In this document: piece after piece, positions 16,842 to 25,284 of the stretch
Layout: each line of letters starts with the position of its first letter
Position numbering within the stretch: the stretch's first letter is position 1
Assembly: GCA_021153325.1 (NCBI GenBank)
Contig: JAGKTQ010000016.1
Location: 34,521-98,520, forward strand
Length of the DNA stretch: 64,000 nt
Direction: 5' to 3'
Source: Lachnospiraceae bacterium
GTDB taxonomy: Bacteria; Bacillota; Clostridia; Lachnospirales; Lachnospiraceae
Notes under the pieces: model-generated
What the model was told of the DNA's origin: nothing
The model's input: only the letters and a program-made list of their open reading frames with translations
Database searches by the model: none
Made by a program: the position numbers and the translations under genes

Positions 16842-18800
16842 TTATACTCCTGCCTTATTCATTTCCATTTTTTCAATTTCTCTGTACCAACTATAAAAAC
16901 TTGTAATATCAGGCGTAATGGTATCTGCATTAATACGTTCTGCACTGAAAATAATACAGTCCTGTCTTTGATAGACCGGGATTTCTACTGCCCAGTCCAT
17001 AACGATATCAAAACATTGTTTGTAGACCGCTTTTCTATATGACTGGTCAGAACTTGTCCTTGCTGTCAGAATGAGCTCATCAAGCTTTTCATCTGCTATG
17101 TGATAATTGTTACTGTCGGTTCCTCCTTGCTCTGGAATATTGGCTGAGTGGTATATCTGATACATATCAGGATCATAGTCAGCGTGCCATGCAGCACACC
17201 ACATATCTACTGTACCTGCATCCAGACCGGACCATAATTGTGAAGTATCCGTTAAATCGTTGATCGTTAAAGTGATTCCAATACAATCCAAAGCTGCTTT
17301 TGCATCTGTTAACAGTCCAAATGAAGGATGGGAACCTGTGCCATCTGCGCCAATCCATACTTCAAATTCTGTTTTGGCACCTTTAGGTGCCTCAGTCACT
17401 TTACCATTTGCAATGGTATAACCGGCAGCTTTTAAATATTCTAATGCAGCCTTGGATGCCGCAGCATATTTTTCTTCCGCAGACATACCTTCTGTATAAA
17501 TTGGCTTTCCGTTAATGTCAATGGAAAAAGCGGATTGATAACCGACATCGGTTTCCTTAGGTGCTGCCCAGGAAGTACAGGAAATGGGATAGTTTATCAC
17601 AATTGCAGAATCTCCATAATAAGTGTCAATAGTAACATCTCTATATACAGAAATAATAATTGCAAGTGCATATCTTAAATATTTCGATTCGTCAGAATTA
17701 CGTTTGCCATCCACACATATACGATCAGCGTTAATTCCAATATAGCCGTAACCTCTATAATCCATAAAACGGGTTAGAATCGTCTCACCGTTTAATTCTC
17801 CATTCAAGTTGATCTGAGAAATTTGTTTTAATGCCTCTTTACTGGCAGATGGCGTTGCAATATCTATTGTTCCTTGCCAAACGGCCGGTATATTATCTGT
17901 ATCTGCTGTTTCTTTCCATTGCACATATTGAATCTTTGGTGTGCCAAGATAATAATTCTCATTTGCCTCAAGATATACAATTTTATTTTCATATTTTATA
18001 AATTTGTATGGACCGGCACCAAGTGGTACAGTGTCTTTTTCATGAATACTTGCAAGATTTCCTTTTATAAATCCAAACTGATCATTTTCGTAATCATAAA
18101 GAGAAGTATCTCCGTAATAATGAAGAGGTGCGACCATAATATTGGCAATGCTGTAAGCTGCTTTGGCGTCATAACCGGTCGTGATTACCTGAAATTCATA
18201 TTTTCCAAGCTTTTGAATTCCTTCGATATGTGAAACTTCCTCAATCGTGTTGTTTGAGTGATAAGCTTGCATACCTTTGATCGGTGTAGAATATAAAGTC
18301 GCAGAACCATCGTAGCTTGGGTCTGCCATGACATAATAGGTAAAGATTACATCATCAGCAGTAAGAGGCGTACCATCACTAAAGGTTATATCTTCACGAA
18401 GCTTAAAATGATATATTGTCTCATTCACAGCTTCATCAATTGTTATATCCATATCTGCAATTCCATAATATGTATAATCGGTACCGTTATAGTTTCTTGT
18501 TTCACCTTCTATTCCGTTTTCGATAAGAGCACCGGAGCGATCTGTATTGACTAAGTATATACCCGTCATCTCCACAATTTTCTGATCGGGCAAAGAATCC
18601 ACAAAAAATAAGGAAAATTTTTCGCTAAAATTGGATTCGCCGATAACTAGAGGTGTTTCAATGGAACTATTTTCCGTCTTTTCTTTAGTAGAAGTTTCTG
18701 TATTAAGTTTCTTTTCTTCTTTTCCGCATGCGATAAAAGTACTTACGACTATTACACCAGCCAGCAAAAAGGAAAGAAACTTGCTGGAACTTCTATTCAT
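16842..18800 (-). CDS. Peptide-type ABC transporter substrate-binding lipoprotein (SBP family 5)
   Basis: A 652-residue lipoprotein. The signal peptide ends in the lipobox-like FIACGKEE; the following 30 residues are a Ser/Thr/Glu linker. The rest is SBP_bac_5: FKLREDITFSDGTPLTADDVIFTY is split here around the family signature at about residue 130-155, and YNYHIADEKLDELI-like blocks occur near the end. It is longer than OppA/DppA (about 540), the extra length being spread over the first lobe. It is the first gene of the binding protein-permease-permease-ATPase operon. AGGAGG precedes the ATG at ideal distance. Substrate is likely a peptide or a related amphipathic compound. Confidence 0.9.
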   Translation of the reverse strand: MNRSSSKFLSFLLAGVIVVSTFIACGKEEKKLNTETSTKEKTENSSIETPLVIGESNFSEKFSLFFVDSLPDQKIVEMTGIYLVNTDRSGALIENGIEGETRNYNGTDYTYYGIADMDITIDEAVNETIYHFKLREDITFSDGTPLTADDVIFTYYVMADPSYDGSATLYSTPIKGMQAYHSNNTIEEVSHIEGIQKLGKYEFQVITTGYDAKAAYSIANIMVAPLHYYGDTSLYDYENDQFGFIKGNLASIHEKDTVPLGAGPYKFIKYENKIVYLEANENYYLGTPKIQYVQWKETADTDNIPAVWQGTIDIATPSASKEALKQISQINLNGELNGETILTRFMDYRGYGYIGINADRICVDGKRNSDESKYLRYALAIIISVYRDVTIDTYYGDSAIVINYPISCTSWAAPKETDVGYQSAFSIDINGKPIYTEGMSAEEKYAAASKAALEYLKAAGYTIANGKVTEAPKGAKTEFEVWIGADGTGSHPSFGLLTDAKAALDCIGITLTINDLTDTSQLWSGLDAGTVDMWCAAWHADYDPDMYQIYHSANIPEQGGTDSNNYHIADEKLDELILTARTSSDQSYRKAVYKQCFDIVMDWAVEIPVYQRQDCIIFSAERINADTITPDITSFYSWYREIEKMEMNKAGV

Positions 18801-18836
18801 TTTTGTCCTCCTTTAGTTTTGAACTTCTATACGGAT

Positions 18837-18873
18837 AAAAAAAGGAGCATGACTACTTCGTCCATGCTCCTTT
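18837..18873 (-). terminator. Hairpin with T run between ilvC and the peptide-transport operon
   Basis: Eight-base stem GGAGCATG/CATGCTCC with an 11-base loop, followed on the minus strand by seven T. It probably ends the ilv operon. A promoter-like sequence lies upstream of it (18923-18951), so it could also act as an attenuator in the leader of the transport operon. Confidence 0.8.
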
Positions 18874-18922
18874 GCATCGTATCTACGTGGAAACGATACC
18901 ATACTTCCTATTAAGTTGCAAG

Positions 18923-18951
18923 ATTATACGTTACACCTTTACGATAACCAA
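18923..18951 (-). promoter_or_regulatory. Possible promoter of the peptide-transport operon
   Basis: On the minus strand TTGGTT at 18951-18946, 17 bases, TATAAT at 18928-18923. It begins just after the ilvC stop and lies upstream of the strong hairpin at 18837-18873, so transcripts from it must pass that hairpin before the binding-protein gene. Confidence 0.45.
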
Positions 18952-18963
18952 ACATCTTTGGAA

Positions 18964-19983
18964 TTAGTTGTTGATCAATTTCTCGCTTTCGTTATTCCAG
19001 CTGTAAAGCTTACGAATTTCTTTACCAACAGTCTCTGCTGGATGTTCGCTAGCTAATTTTCTCATAGCTCTAAAGTGTGCCTGTCCGCCTGCTTCAGACA
19101 TATCTAATAAGAAATCTTTTGCAAATGTTCCGTCCTGAATATCAGAAAGAACTTTCTTCATAGCTTTCTTTGTATCTTCTGTGATGATCTTAGGTCCTGT
19201 AATATAATCACCATATTCTGCTGTGTTGGAAATAGAATATCTCATTCCTTCGAAACCACTCTGGTAAATTAAGTCAACGATTAATTTCATTTCATGGATA
19301 CATTCGAAGTAAGCATTTCTTTCATCATATCCTGCTTCAACTAATGTTTCAAAACCAGCCTGCATAAGTGCACAAACACCACCGCAAAGAACTGCCTGCT
19401 CACCGAAGAGGTCTGTTTCTGTTTCTGTTCTGAAAGTTGTTTCAAGAACACCTGCTCTTGCACCACCGATAGCAAGTGCATAAGCTAAAGCCATTTCCTG
19501 AGCTTTTCCTGTAGCATCCTGATGAACAGCTACTAAGCAAGGAACACCTTTTCCTGCCTGATATTCACTTCTTACAGTGTGTCCAGGTCCTTTTGGAGCT
19601 ACCATAGTAACATCTACATCTGCAGGTGGTACGATCTGTCCAAAGTGAATGTTGAAACCATGAGCGAACATTAACATATTTCCTGGCTCTAAGTTTGGTT
19701 CGATAGATTCTTTGTAAAGTTTAGCCTGAAGTTCATCATTGATAAGAATCATAATGATATCAGCCTTTTTAGCAGCTTCTGCTGCTGTATATACTTCAAA
19801 TCCCTGAGCTTCTGCTTTTGCCCATGATTTTGAACCTTCATAAAGTCCGATAATGACGTTGCAGCCTGACTCCTTTGCGTTTAATGCGTGTGCATGTCCC
19901 TGACTGCCGTAACCGATTACTGCGATTGTCTTACCTTCCAATAATGATAAGTTGCAGTCTTCCTGGTAAAAAATCTTTGCCAT
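18964..19983 (-). CDS. ilvC: Ketol-acid reductoisomerase (NADP(+))
   Basis: Second common step of valine, leucine and isoleucine synthesis: isomerises and reduces acetolactate or acetohydroxybutyrate. From the ATG at 19983 (GGAGG nine bases upstream) the product has 339 residues, a class I enzyme. The Rossmann block is IAVIGYGSQGHAHALN, and metal-binding residues occur in TETDLFGEQAVLCGG and in FECIHEMKLIVDL. The C-terminal knotted domain is intact. It is the last gene of the ilvB-ilvN-ilvN-ilvC group, with a terminator 90 bases further on. Confidence 0.97.
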   Translation of the reverse strand: MAKIFYQEDCNLSLLEGKTIAVIGYGSQGHAHALNAKESGCNVIIGLYEGSKSWAKAEAQGFEVYTAAEAAKKADIIMILINDELQAKLYKESIEPNLEPGNMLMFAHGFNIHFGQIVPPADVDVTMVAPKGPGHTVRSEYQAGKGVPCLVAVHQDATGKAQEMALAYALAIGGARAGVLETTFRTETETDLFGEQAVLCGGVCALMQAGFETLVEAGYDERNAYFECIHEMKLIVDLIYQSGFEGMRYSISNTAEYGDYITGPKIITEDTKKAMKKVLSDIQDGTFAKDFLLDMSEAGGQAHFRAMRKLASEHPAETVGKEIRKLYSWNNESEKLINN

Positions 19984-20063
19984 TTTCTTTTCCTCCATTT
20001 TAATTAAAATAAAATATAACTGAAAGGTTTCCCTAAGAGTTTCTTAAAATATGTAACTTCCTT

Positions 20064-20564
20064 TTAAGGAAGATAAGTAATATTGTCAGTTCCTCTTCCG
20101 AGTCCTGCAATACCTGTTCTAGCAAGCTCTAATATCTCATAACCGTCTAAAAGACTGATAAAAGCTTCTATTTTTGCTTGATTTCCAGTAAGCTCAACCA
20201 TAAGGCTTTCCGTAGAAACATCAATAATCTTTGCTCTGAAAATATCAGCAACAGCAATAACACCTTGTCTTTGCTCCGGTGTTGCCTTAACTTTGATCAA
20301 AGCAAGCTCTCTGTATACACTGCTCTCCGGTTTTAATTCTTTCACATCTCGAACATCAACAAGTTTTGCAACCTGTTTTTCAATCTGATCTAAAATATCT
20401 TCATCACCAGAAGCAACAATAGTAATTCTCGTAAATCTTGGATCGGCGGTAACACCTGCCGTAATACTTTCTATGTTATAACCGCGTCTGGAGAAAAGCC
20501 CTGAAATGCGGCTTAATACACCTGACGTATTATCAACCAAAAGCTGAAATACTCTCTTTTGCAT
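20064..20564 (-). CDS. ilvN: Acetolactate synthase small subunit, two-domain type
   Basis: Regulatory subunit that activates the large subunit and confers valine feedback. It has an N-terminal ACT domain (VFQLLVDNTSGVLSRISGLFSRRGYNI) and a second C-terminal domain ending GLGRGTDNITYLP, like IlvH. Length is 166 residues from the second ATG, at 20564, chosen because GAAGGG is eight bases before it and only two bases before the first ATG at 20570. A perfect CTTCCTT/AAGGAAG inverted repeat spans the stop codon (20057-20072). It follows a second, single-domain subunit gene by 19 bases. Confidence 0.94.
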   Translation of the reverse strand: MQKRVFQLLVDNTSGVLSRISGLFSRRGYNIESITAGVTADPRFTRITIVASGDEDILDQIEKQVAKLVDVRDVKELKPESSVYRELALIKVKATPEQRQGVIAVADIFRAKIIDVSTESLMVELTGNQAKIEAFISLLDGYEILELARTGIAGLGRGTDNITYLP

Positions 20565-20583
20565 ATTCATAACCCTTCTTATT

Positions 20584-20895
20584 TTAAAAATTTAACGCTC
20601 GATTGCTATATTTAATTTTGATTAACATTAATTCCCTGCTGATACTTTGAGATTCATCAAATGTTTTTACTTTGATAACATCCAGTTTTTTATTGAGCTG
20701 CTTTTCAATCTGTTCTACCGTTCTCAAATCGCCAGAGCTTACAATTGTCATACAGGAAACATCCTTGTCATCCGTTTCACCAACGGCAAGACTGTCAATA
20801 TTAAAACATCTTCTGGAAAAAAGTCCTGCTACTTTACACAAAACACCAGAACGGTTTTCTACCAGTACGGAATAAATTCGCTTCATTTTATCCAT
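20584..20895 (-). CDS. Acetolactate synthase small subunit, single ACT domain
   Basis: A 103-residue protein with one ACT domain (YSVLVENRSGVLCKVAGLFSRR), closely similar to the first half of the neighbouring two-domain subunit. It stops soon after LMLIKIK, which aligns with the start of the second domain in the neighbour. In size it is like IlvN or IlvM of enteric bacteria (under 100 residues). The frame is clean and has its own AGGAGG site, so I regard it as a functional second regulatory subunit, not a broken copy. It lies between ilvB and the two-domain ilvN. Which subunit binds which of the two large subunits in the window is unknown. The start may be the ATG at 20895 or the next at 20886. 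Confidence 0.85.
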   Translation of the reverse strand: MDKMKRIYSVLVENRSGVLCKVAGLFSRRCFNIDSLAVGETDDKDVSCMTIVSSGDLRTVEQIEKQLNKKLDVIKVKTFDESQSISRELMLIKIKYSNRALNF

Positions 20896-20907
20896 AAGCC
20901 TCCTATT

Positions 20908-22524
20908 TTACTTTACTAAATCATACGGATCAATCAGACATTCTAAAAGTATGGATTCGTCCTCTTTTAAGAAAGCATCAATAACTTCTTCTGCTTTTTC
21001 CATATTTGTCAGTCTTAAAAATGGTAGGTCATAAGCAGATGCAAGCTTTTCTAAATCAGGACTGCCTGATAAATCTACGACAGAATAATTATCTTTATAG
21101 GTATAATGCTGATATTCACGTACCATGCCGAGGTAATTGTTTTTCAGAACAATGATCTTGACCGGGATATTATGCTGTCTGATCGTTGCAAGTTCCATCA
21201 TGGACATTTGGAAAGAACCATCTCCACAAACAGCGATGACCTGTCTGTTCTTATCTCCCATTTTTGCACCCATTGCGGCTGGAATAGAATAGCCCATTGT
21301 TCCCATACCACCAGATGTCAAGAACATACCTTTTCGAACGATATGATAGCCACAAGACCAGATCTGATTTTGTCCTACATCGGCAACATAAATAGCGTCC
21401 TCTTTCATTTTTAAGGAAAGCATGCGAATAAATTCTGCCGGGTCTACATAATCCGGATTCGGTTTCCTTTTTGGAGACATTTGTTCACGATAAGAATTTA
21501 AGGCAGCTAACCATTCGTCATGTTCACAAGTAAACTCTTCTTTGGCAAAATCTTCAAAAATATGTTTTGCATCACCTACGAGTGGAATGGTCGGTCCGGC
21601 GTTCTTACCAATTTCTGCCGGGTCTACATCAATATGTACTAAAACTTTGTTTTCTGTGATCAAGTCTGGCTGGCTTACCGCGCGGTCTGCAACTCTTGCT
21701 CCTACCATAATCAGCAGATCGGATTCGTTCATGGCACGATTTGCATAGGCTTTACCGTGACCACCTACCATACCGAAATATAATTCATCTTCCGAAGGCA
21801 TGACGCCAATTCCCATCATTGTAGATACAACCGGGATTTTATGTCTTTTAGCGAAAGCACGAAGTTCTTCTTTGGCATCACTTAATAAAACACCACCACC
21901 GGCACAAATAATCGGTCGTTTTGCTTTTTCTAATTCTTTTACGACTTTTTTGATCTGTACAACATTTCCTTTTACCGTTGGTTTATATGTACGCATGGAA
22001 ATTTCTTCCGGGTAATCAAATTTGCGTAAAGTTGCATTTTGTACATCGATCGGAACGTCAATTAATACCGGTCCTTTTCTTCCGGTATTAGCAATATGGA
22101 ATGCTTCTTTCATAATTCTTGGAATATCTTCCACATTTCTAACAAGATAGCTGTATTTTACAAAGGATTCCACTGCCCCTGTAATATCAGCTTCCTGAAA
22201 GCTGTCGCTTCCTAATAACTCACTGTTTACCTGTCCGGTAATACAGATAAGTGGAATACTGTCTGCAAATGCAGTTGCAATACCAGTGATCACATTCGTA
22301 GCACCAGGACCTGAGGTTACGGCACACACTCCCAGTTTTCCGGTCACTCTTGCCATACCACTAGCTGCATGTGCAGCATTTTGTTCCGTACGAATCAGCA
22401 CTGTTTTTATATCGGATTCTAATATACTGTTATAAAATGGGCAGATAGCTACGCCAGGGTAGCCAAATACTACTTCCACACCTTCTTTTTCCAGGCATTT
22501 AATCATTGCGTCTGCGCCGTTCAT
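20908..22524 (-). CDS. ilvB: Acetolactate synthase large subunit (first copy)
   Basis: Thiamine-diphosphate enzyme joining pyruvate to pyruvate or 2-oxobutyrate, first common step of branched-chain amino-acid synthesis. From the ATG at 22524 (GGGAGG seven bases upstream) it has 538 residues. The catalytic glutamate is in IRTEQNAAHAASG, and the diphosphate-binding motif starts at GDGSFQMSMMELA. The block usually written VRQWQ reads VREYQ here, so the tryptophan linked in the family to preference for 2-oxobutyrate and to herbicide binding is Tyr471. The second copy in the window (54215-55897) keeps the tryptophan. Two small-subunit genes and ilvC follow; a promoter lies upstream. Confidence 0.92.
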   Translation of the reverse strand: MNGADAMIKCLEKEGVEVVFGYPGVAICPFYNSILESDIKTVLIRTEQNAAHAASGMARVTGKLGVCAVTSGPGATNVITGIATAFADSIPLICITGQVNSELLGSDSFQEADITGAVESFVKYSYLVRNVEDIPRIMKEAFHIANTGRKGPVLIDVPIDVQNATLRKFDYPEEISMRTYKPTVKGNVVQIKKVVKELEKAKRPIICAGGGVLLSDAKEELRAFAKRHKIPVVSTMMGIGVMPSEDELYFGMVGGHGKAYANRAMNESDLLIMVGARVADRAVSQPDLITENKVLVHIDVDPAEIGKNAGPTIPLVGDAKHIFEDFAKEEFTCEHDEWLAALNSYREQMSPKRKPNPDYVDPAEFIRMLSLKMKEDAIYVADVGQNQIWSCGYHIVRKGMFLTSGGMGTMGYSIPAAMGAKMGDKNRQVIAVCGDGSFQMSMMELATIRQHNIPVKIIVLKNNYLGMVREYQHYTYKDNYSVVDLSGSPDLEKLASAYDLPFLRLTNMEKAEEVIDAFLKEDESILLECLIDPYDLVK

Positions 22525-22555
22525 TTGATTCCTCCCTAAGTTCGTATTTCTCAAT

Positions 22556-22585
22556 ATTTTAGCACACTAAAGCAGTGCATTTCAA
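22556..22585 (-). promoter_or_regulatory. Promoter of the ilvB-ilvN-ilvN-ilvC group
   Basis: On the minus strand TTGAAA at 22585-22580, 18 bases, TAAAAT at 22561-22556, in the 79 bases between metH and ilvB. No T-box fits in so short a leader. Confidence 0.55.
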
Positions 22586-22603
22586 TAGCTTATTTCTGTT
22601 TCC

Positions 22604-25057
22604 TTACTTTTGTGTCAATTGCAAAAGACGCTGTGCCAGTTTGACCGCATCCGCAGCATCTTTAGAATAACCGTCTGCGCCAATTTCCTCTGCATAATCT
22701 TCGGTGATCACGGCACCGCCGATCATAATTTTCGCAGTAACTCCCTGCTCTTTTGCATAGTCGACTACATAACGCATCTGCTGCATCGTTGTAGTCATGA
22801 GTGCTGACAAGGCAATAATTTGTGCATTGTTTTCTTTTGCTGCCTGAATAATTTCCTCTTTAGAAACGTCTTTTCCTAAATCAATGACTTTAAAGCCATA
22901 ATTTTTTAACATCAAAGCGACTAGATTTTTGCCGATGTCATGAATATCTCCCTCTACTGTAGCGATAATAATGACCGGCATATCCTGATTTTGAGAATCA
23001 CTCATTAAATATGGTTCCAATATTTCAATGGAATTTTTCATAGCTTCCGCACTGGCAATCAATTGCGGCAGGAAATATTTTCCTTTATCAAACAGATCTC
23101 CTACTTCGTTAATAGCAGGAAGCAGTGTTTCATTTAATAGCTGCTGTGCTTCTTCGCCTTCTTCGATTGCCTGGGTTGTTAAAGCGGCAATTCCTTTTTT
23201 ATTGCCTTTTAATACCGCTTCTTTTATTTTTTCATGCCAGCCTTCTATGACCTGACCAGAAGAACTCTGACTAACCTGCTCTTTTATCTCCGCTATGAGA
23301 CTCATACGTTCAATGTAGGCAATATCAGCCTCTTCTTTGTTTAAAAGTAGATCTGACGCAAAAGCACTACATACCAAAAGTTCCTGAGAAGGGTTGGAAA
23401 TTGCCATCGTCAGTCCTTCTCTGATTGCCATAGTTAAAAAGGCTGTATTGACATAGCTTCTTTCCGGCAGTCCAAAAGAAATATTTGAAAGTCCACAAAT
23501 GGTAGCCAACCCATTTTCTTTGCAATATCGAATAGTTTCCAACGTTTCTAGAGCCGCATTTTTGTTTGCACCAACTGTTGTGACCAGACCATCAACGATA
23601 ATATCATCTTTTGTCATGCCAAGCTCAAGTGCACGGTCAACGATCTTATTAATAATGGCTATTTTCTCGGAAAGACTTTCCGGCAGTCCCTTATCAGAAA
23701 GAGGAAGTAAGATGAACATGGCTCCATATTTTTTAACGATCGGGAGAAGTTTTTCAAATTTTTCTGTCTCTAAAGAAACCGAATTTACAAGCGCTCTTCC
23801 CGGATAATTTCTAAGTGCTGATTCCAGTACCTCAATATAACTGGAATCAAGGGAAAGAGGAAGATTGCTAACACTTGCAACTTCATCCAAAGCTGTCAAC
23901 ATCGTTTCTTTCTCATCGATGCCGCTCATTCCCATATTTACATCTAAAATACGTGCACCCTTCTCTTCCTGCTCTTCAGCAAACTGTTTTACCAATTCAA
24001 AAGAACCATTTCTAAGCTCTTCCTGTAATTTTTTCTTACCGGTAGGATTAATACGCTCACCAACAATCATAAATCTGTCGTTTAATCCAAATTCCAATGC
24101 CATACACTGAGAAGTCAAAAAATGTCTTCCCTTTTTGTGCTGTGCATTCTGACGGGCTGAAAAACCAAGAACAGTATCTTTTATTCCATTGACTGACTTA
24201 GTCATCTTCTCAATGTATTCTGGAGAGGTACCACAGCAGCCTCCTAAAATCGTTGCACCTGCCGAAGCTAATATCTTTATTTCTTCTGCAAAGGTATCCG
24301 CAGACATATCGTAGTATGTATTTCCGTTTTCATCTACAGTCGGTAATCCCGCATTTGGTTTTGCAATAATAGGAATAGCAGTTACATCTGCCATCGTACG
24401 AATGATTGCTTCCATTTGTGCAGGACCGGTCGAACAATTGGCACCAATTGCATCTGCACCAAGACTCTCCAAAACAATAGCTGCTGTTTTTGCATCTGTT
24501 CCAAACAGACTTCTGCCATCCTTTTCAAAAGTCATTGTGACCATAACTGGCAGATCACAGACTTCCTTTGCAGCGATCAAAGCAGCACGACTTTCCTGTA
24601 AACTCATCATAGTTTCTACTACAAGCAAATCTACACCGGCTTTTTCCAACAAAATAATCTGCTCTTTATATACTTCGATCAATGTTTCAAATTCCATATC
24701 ACCCATAGGTTTTAGCTGTCTGCCAGTCATAGTAATATCACCGGCTACCTTTGCCTTTCCATTTGCGGCTCTTTTGGAAATCGCAACAAGTTTGCTTGTC
24801 ATTTCTTCTATTTTTTCCGCTAATCCGTACTCTTCCAATTTGATACGATTTGCTGTAAAAGTTGGTGCATACAATATATTCGTTCCCGCTGCGACATATT
24901 CCCGCTGTAGGTTTTCCATAACTTCTTCATGTTCTAATATCCACTGTTCTGGACAGACCCCTGCCGGCATTCCGGCTTTCATCAAATTTGAACCGGTTGC
25001 TCCATCTAAAAATAAAAATCCGTTTGCTGCCCATTCTCTAAATTCTTTTTTTGTCAT
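22604..25057 (-). CDS. metH: Cobalamin-dependent methionine synthase without reactivation domain
   Basis: Transfers a methyl group from methyltetrahydrofolate to homocysteine through cobalamin. Of its 817 residues, 1 to about 290 form the homocysteine domain with zinc ligands Cys208, Cys274 and Cys275 (GANCS, GGCCGTS); about 320-580 the folate domain (from MIVGERINPTGKKKL); and 600-817 the cap and cobalamin domains with DIHDIG at 704-709, His706 being the cobalt ligand. The C-terminal AdoMet-dependent reactivation domain of the 1,200-residue enzyme is absent, as in many Clostridia, where it is often a separate gene that is not in this window. A ten-base hairpin lies just before the ribosome binding site. 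ilvB follows after 79 bases on the same strand. Confidence 0.94.
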   Translation of the reverse strand: MTKKEFREWAANGFLFLDGATGSNLMKAGMPAGVCPEQWILEHEEVMENLQREYVAAGTNILYAPTFTANRIKLEEYGLAEKIEEMTSKLVAISKRAANGKAKVAGDITMTGRQLKPMGDMEFETLIEVYKEQIILLEKAGVDLLVVETMMSLQESRAALIAAKEVCDLPVMVTMTFEKDGRSLFGTDAKTAAIVLESLGADAIGANCSTGPAQMEAIIRTMADVTAIPIIAKPNAGLPTVDENGNTYYDMSADTFAEEIKILASAGATILGGCCGTSPEYIEKMTKSVNGIKDTVLGFSARQNAQHKKGRHFLTSQCMALEFGLNDRFMIVGERINPTGKKKLQEELRNGSFELVKQFAEEQEEKGARILDVNMGMSGIDEKETMLTALDEVASVSNLPLSLDSSYIEVLESALRNYPGRALVNSVSLETEKFEKLLPIVKKYGAMFILLPLSDKGLPESLSEKIAIINKIVDRALELGMTKDDIIVDGLVTTVGANKNAALETLETIRYCKENGLATICGLSNISFGLPERSYVNTAFLTMAIREGLTMAISNPSQELLVCSAFASDLLLNKEEADIAYIERMSLIAEIKEQVSQSSSGQVIEGWHEKIKEAVLKGNKKGIAALTTQAIEEGEEAQQLLNETLLPAINEVGDLFDKGKYFLPQLIASAEAMKNSIEILEPYLMSDSQNQDMPVIIIATVEGDIHDIGKNLVALMLKNYGFKVIDLGKDVSKEEIIQAAKENNAQIIALSALMTTTMQQMRYVVDYAKEQGVTAKIMIGGAVITEDYAEEIGADGYSKDAADAVKLAQRLLQLTQK

Positions 25058-25068
25058 TTCATTTCTTC

Positions 25069-25098
25069 CCTAATTGTACTTTGCTAATTACAATTAGG
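25069..25098 (-). promoter_or_regulatory. Leader hairpin next to the metH ribosome binding site
   Basis: Perfect ten-base inverted repeat CCTAATTGTA/TACAATTAGG with a ten-base loop. Its 3' arm ends in the first bases of the GGGAAG site of metH, so folding could limit translation. A further GTCGT/ACGAC pair enclosing a GGAA/TTCC stem lies upstream (about 25120-25153). I could match neither to a SAM, THF or cobalamin riboswitch. Confidence 0.5.
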
Positions 25099-25284
25099 AT
25101 TCCTTTCCTGTAAGATAGTCGTTGGAATAAAATGTTCCTTTTCGGACGACACTTTTATATTATCACGGTTTTATCATACTGGTAAATATGTTTCTTGCTT
25201 TCCTACTTAAATTGTGATAAATTTTTTATGTTGTGAATCTGGTCTCGACTAGATTTTATTTTCCTATTATGAGAGGTTGAATCG

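Noticed and set aside
20584..20895. Short ilvN as a frameshifted pseudogene
   Set aside because: No second-domain remnant lies in other frames before the next gene (19 bases), and the frame has its own AGGAGG and stop, so a genuine single-ACT protein is more likely.
22525..22603. T-box leader before ilvB
   Set aside because: Only 79 bases lie between metH and ilvB, and no T-box sequence is seen; the same holds for 58701-58816 before leuB and 11931-12116 before leuC.
24402..25073. Forward frame of 223 codons opposite metH
   Set aside because: It mirrors the conserved homocysteine domain of metH, has no ribosome binding site and yields a low-complexity Ser/Ala/Ile-rich product.
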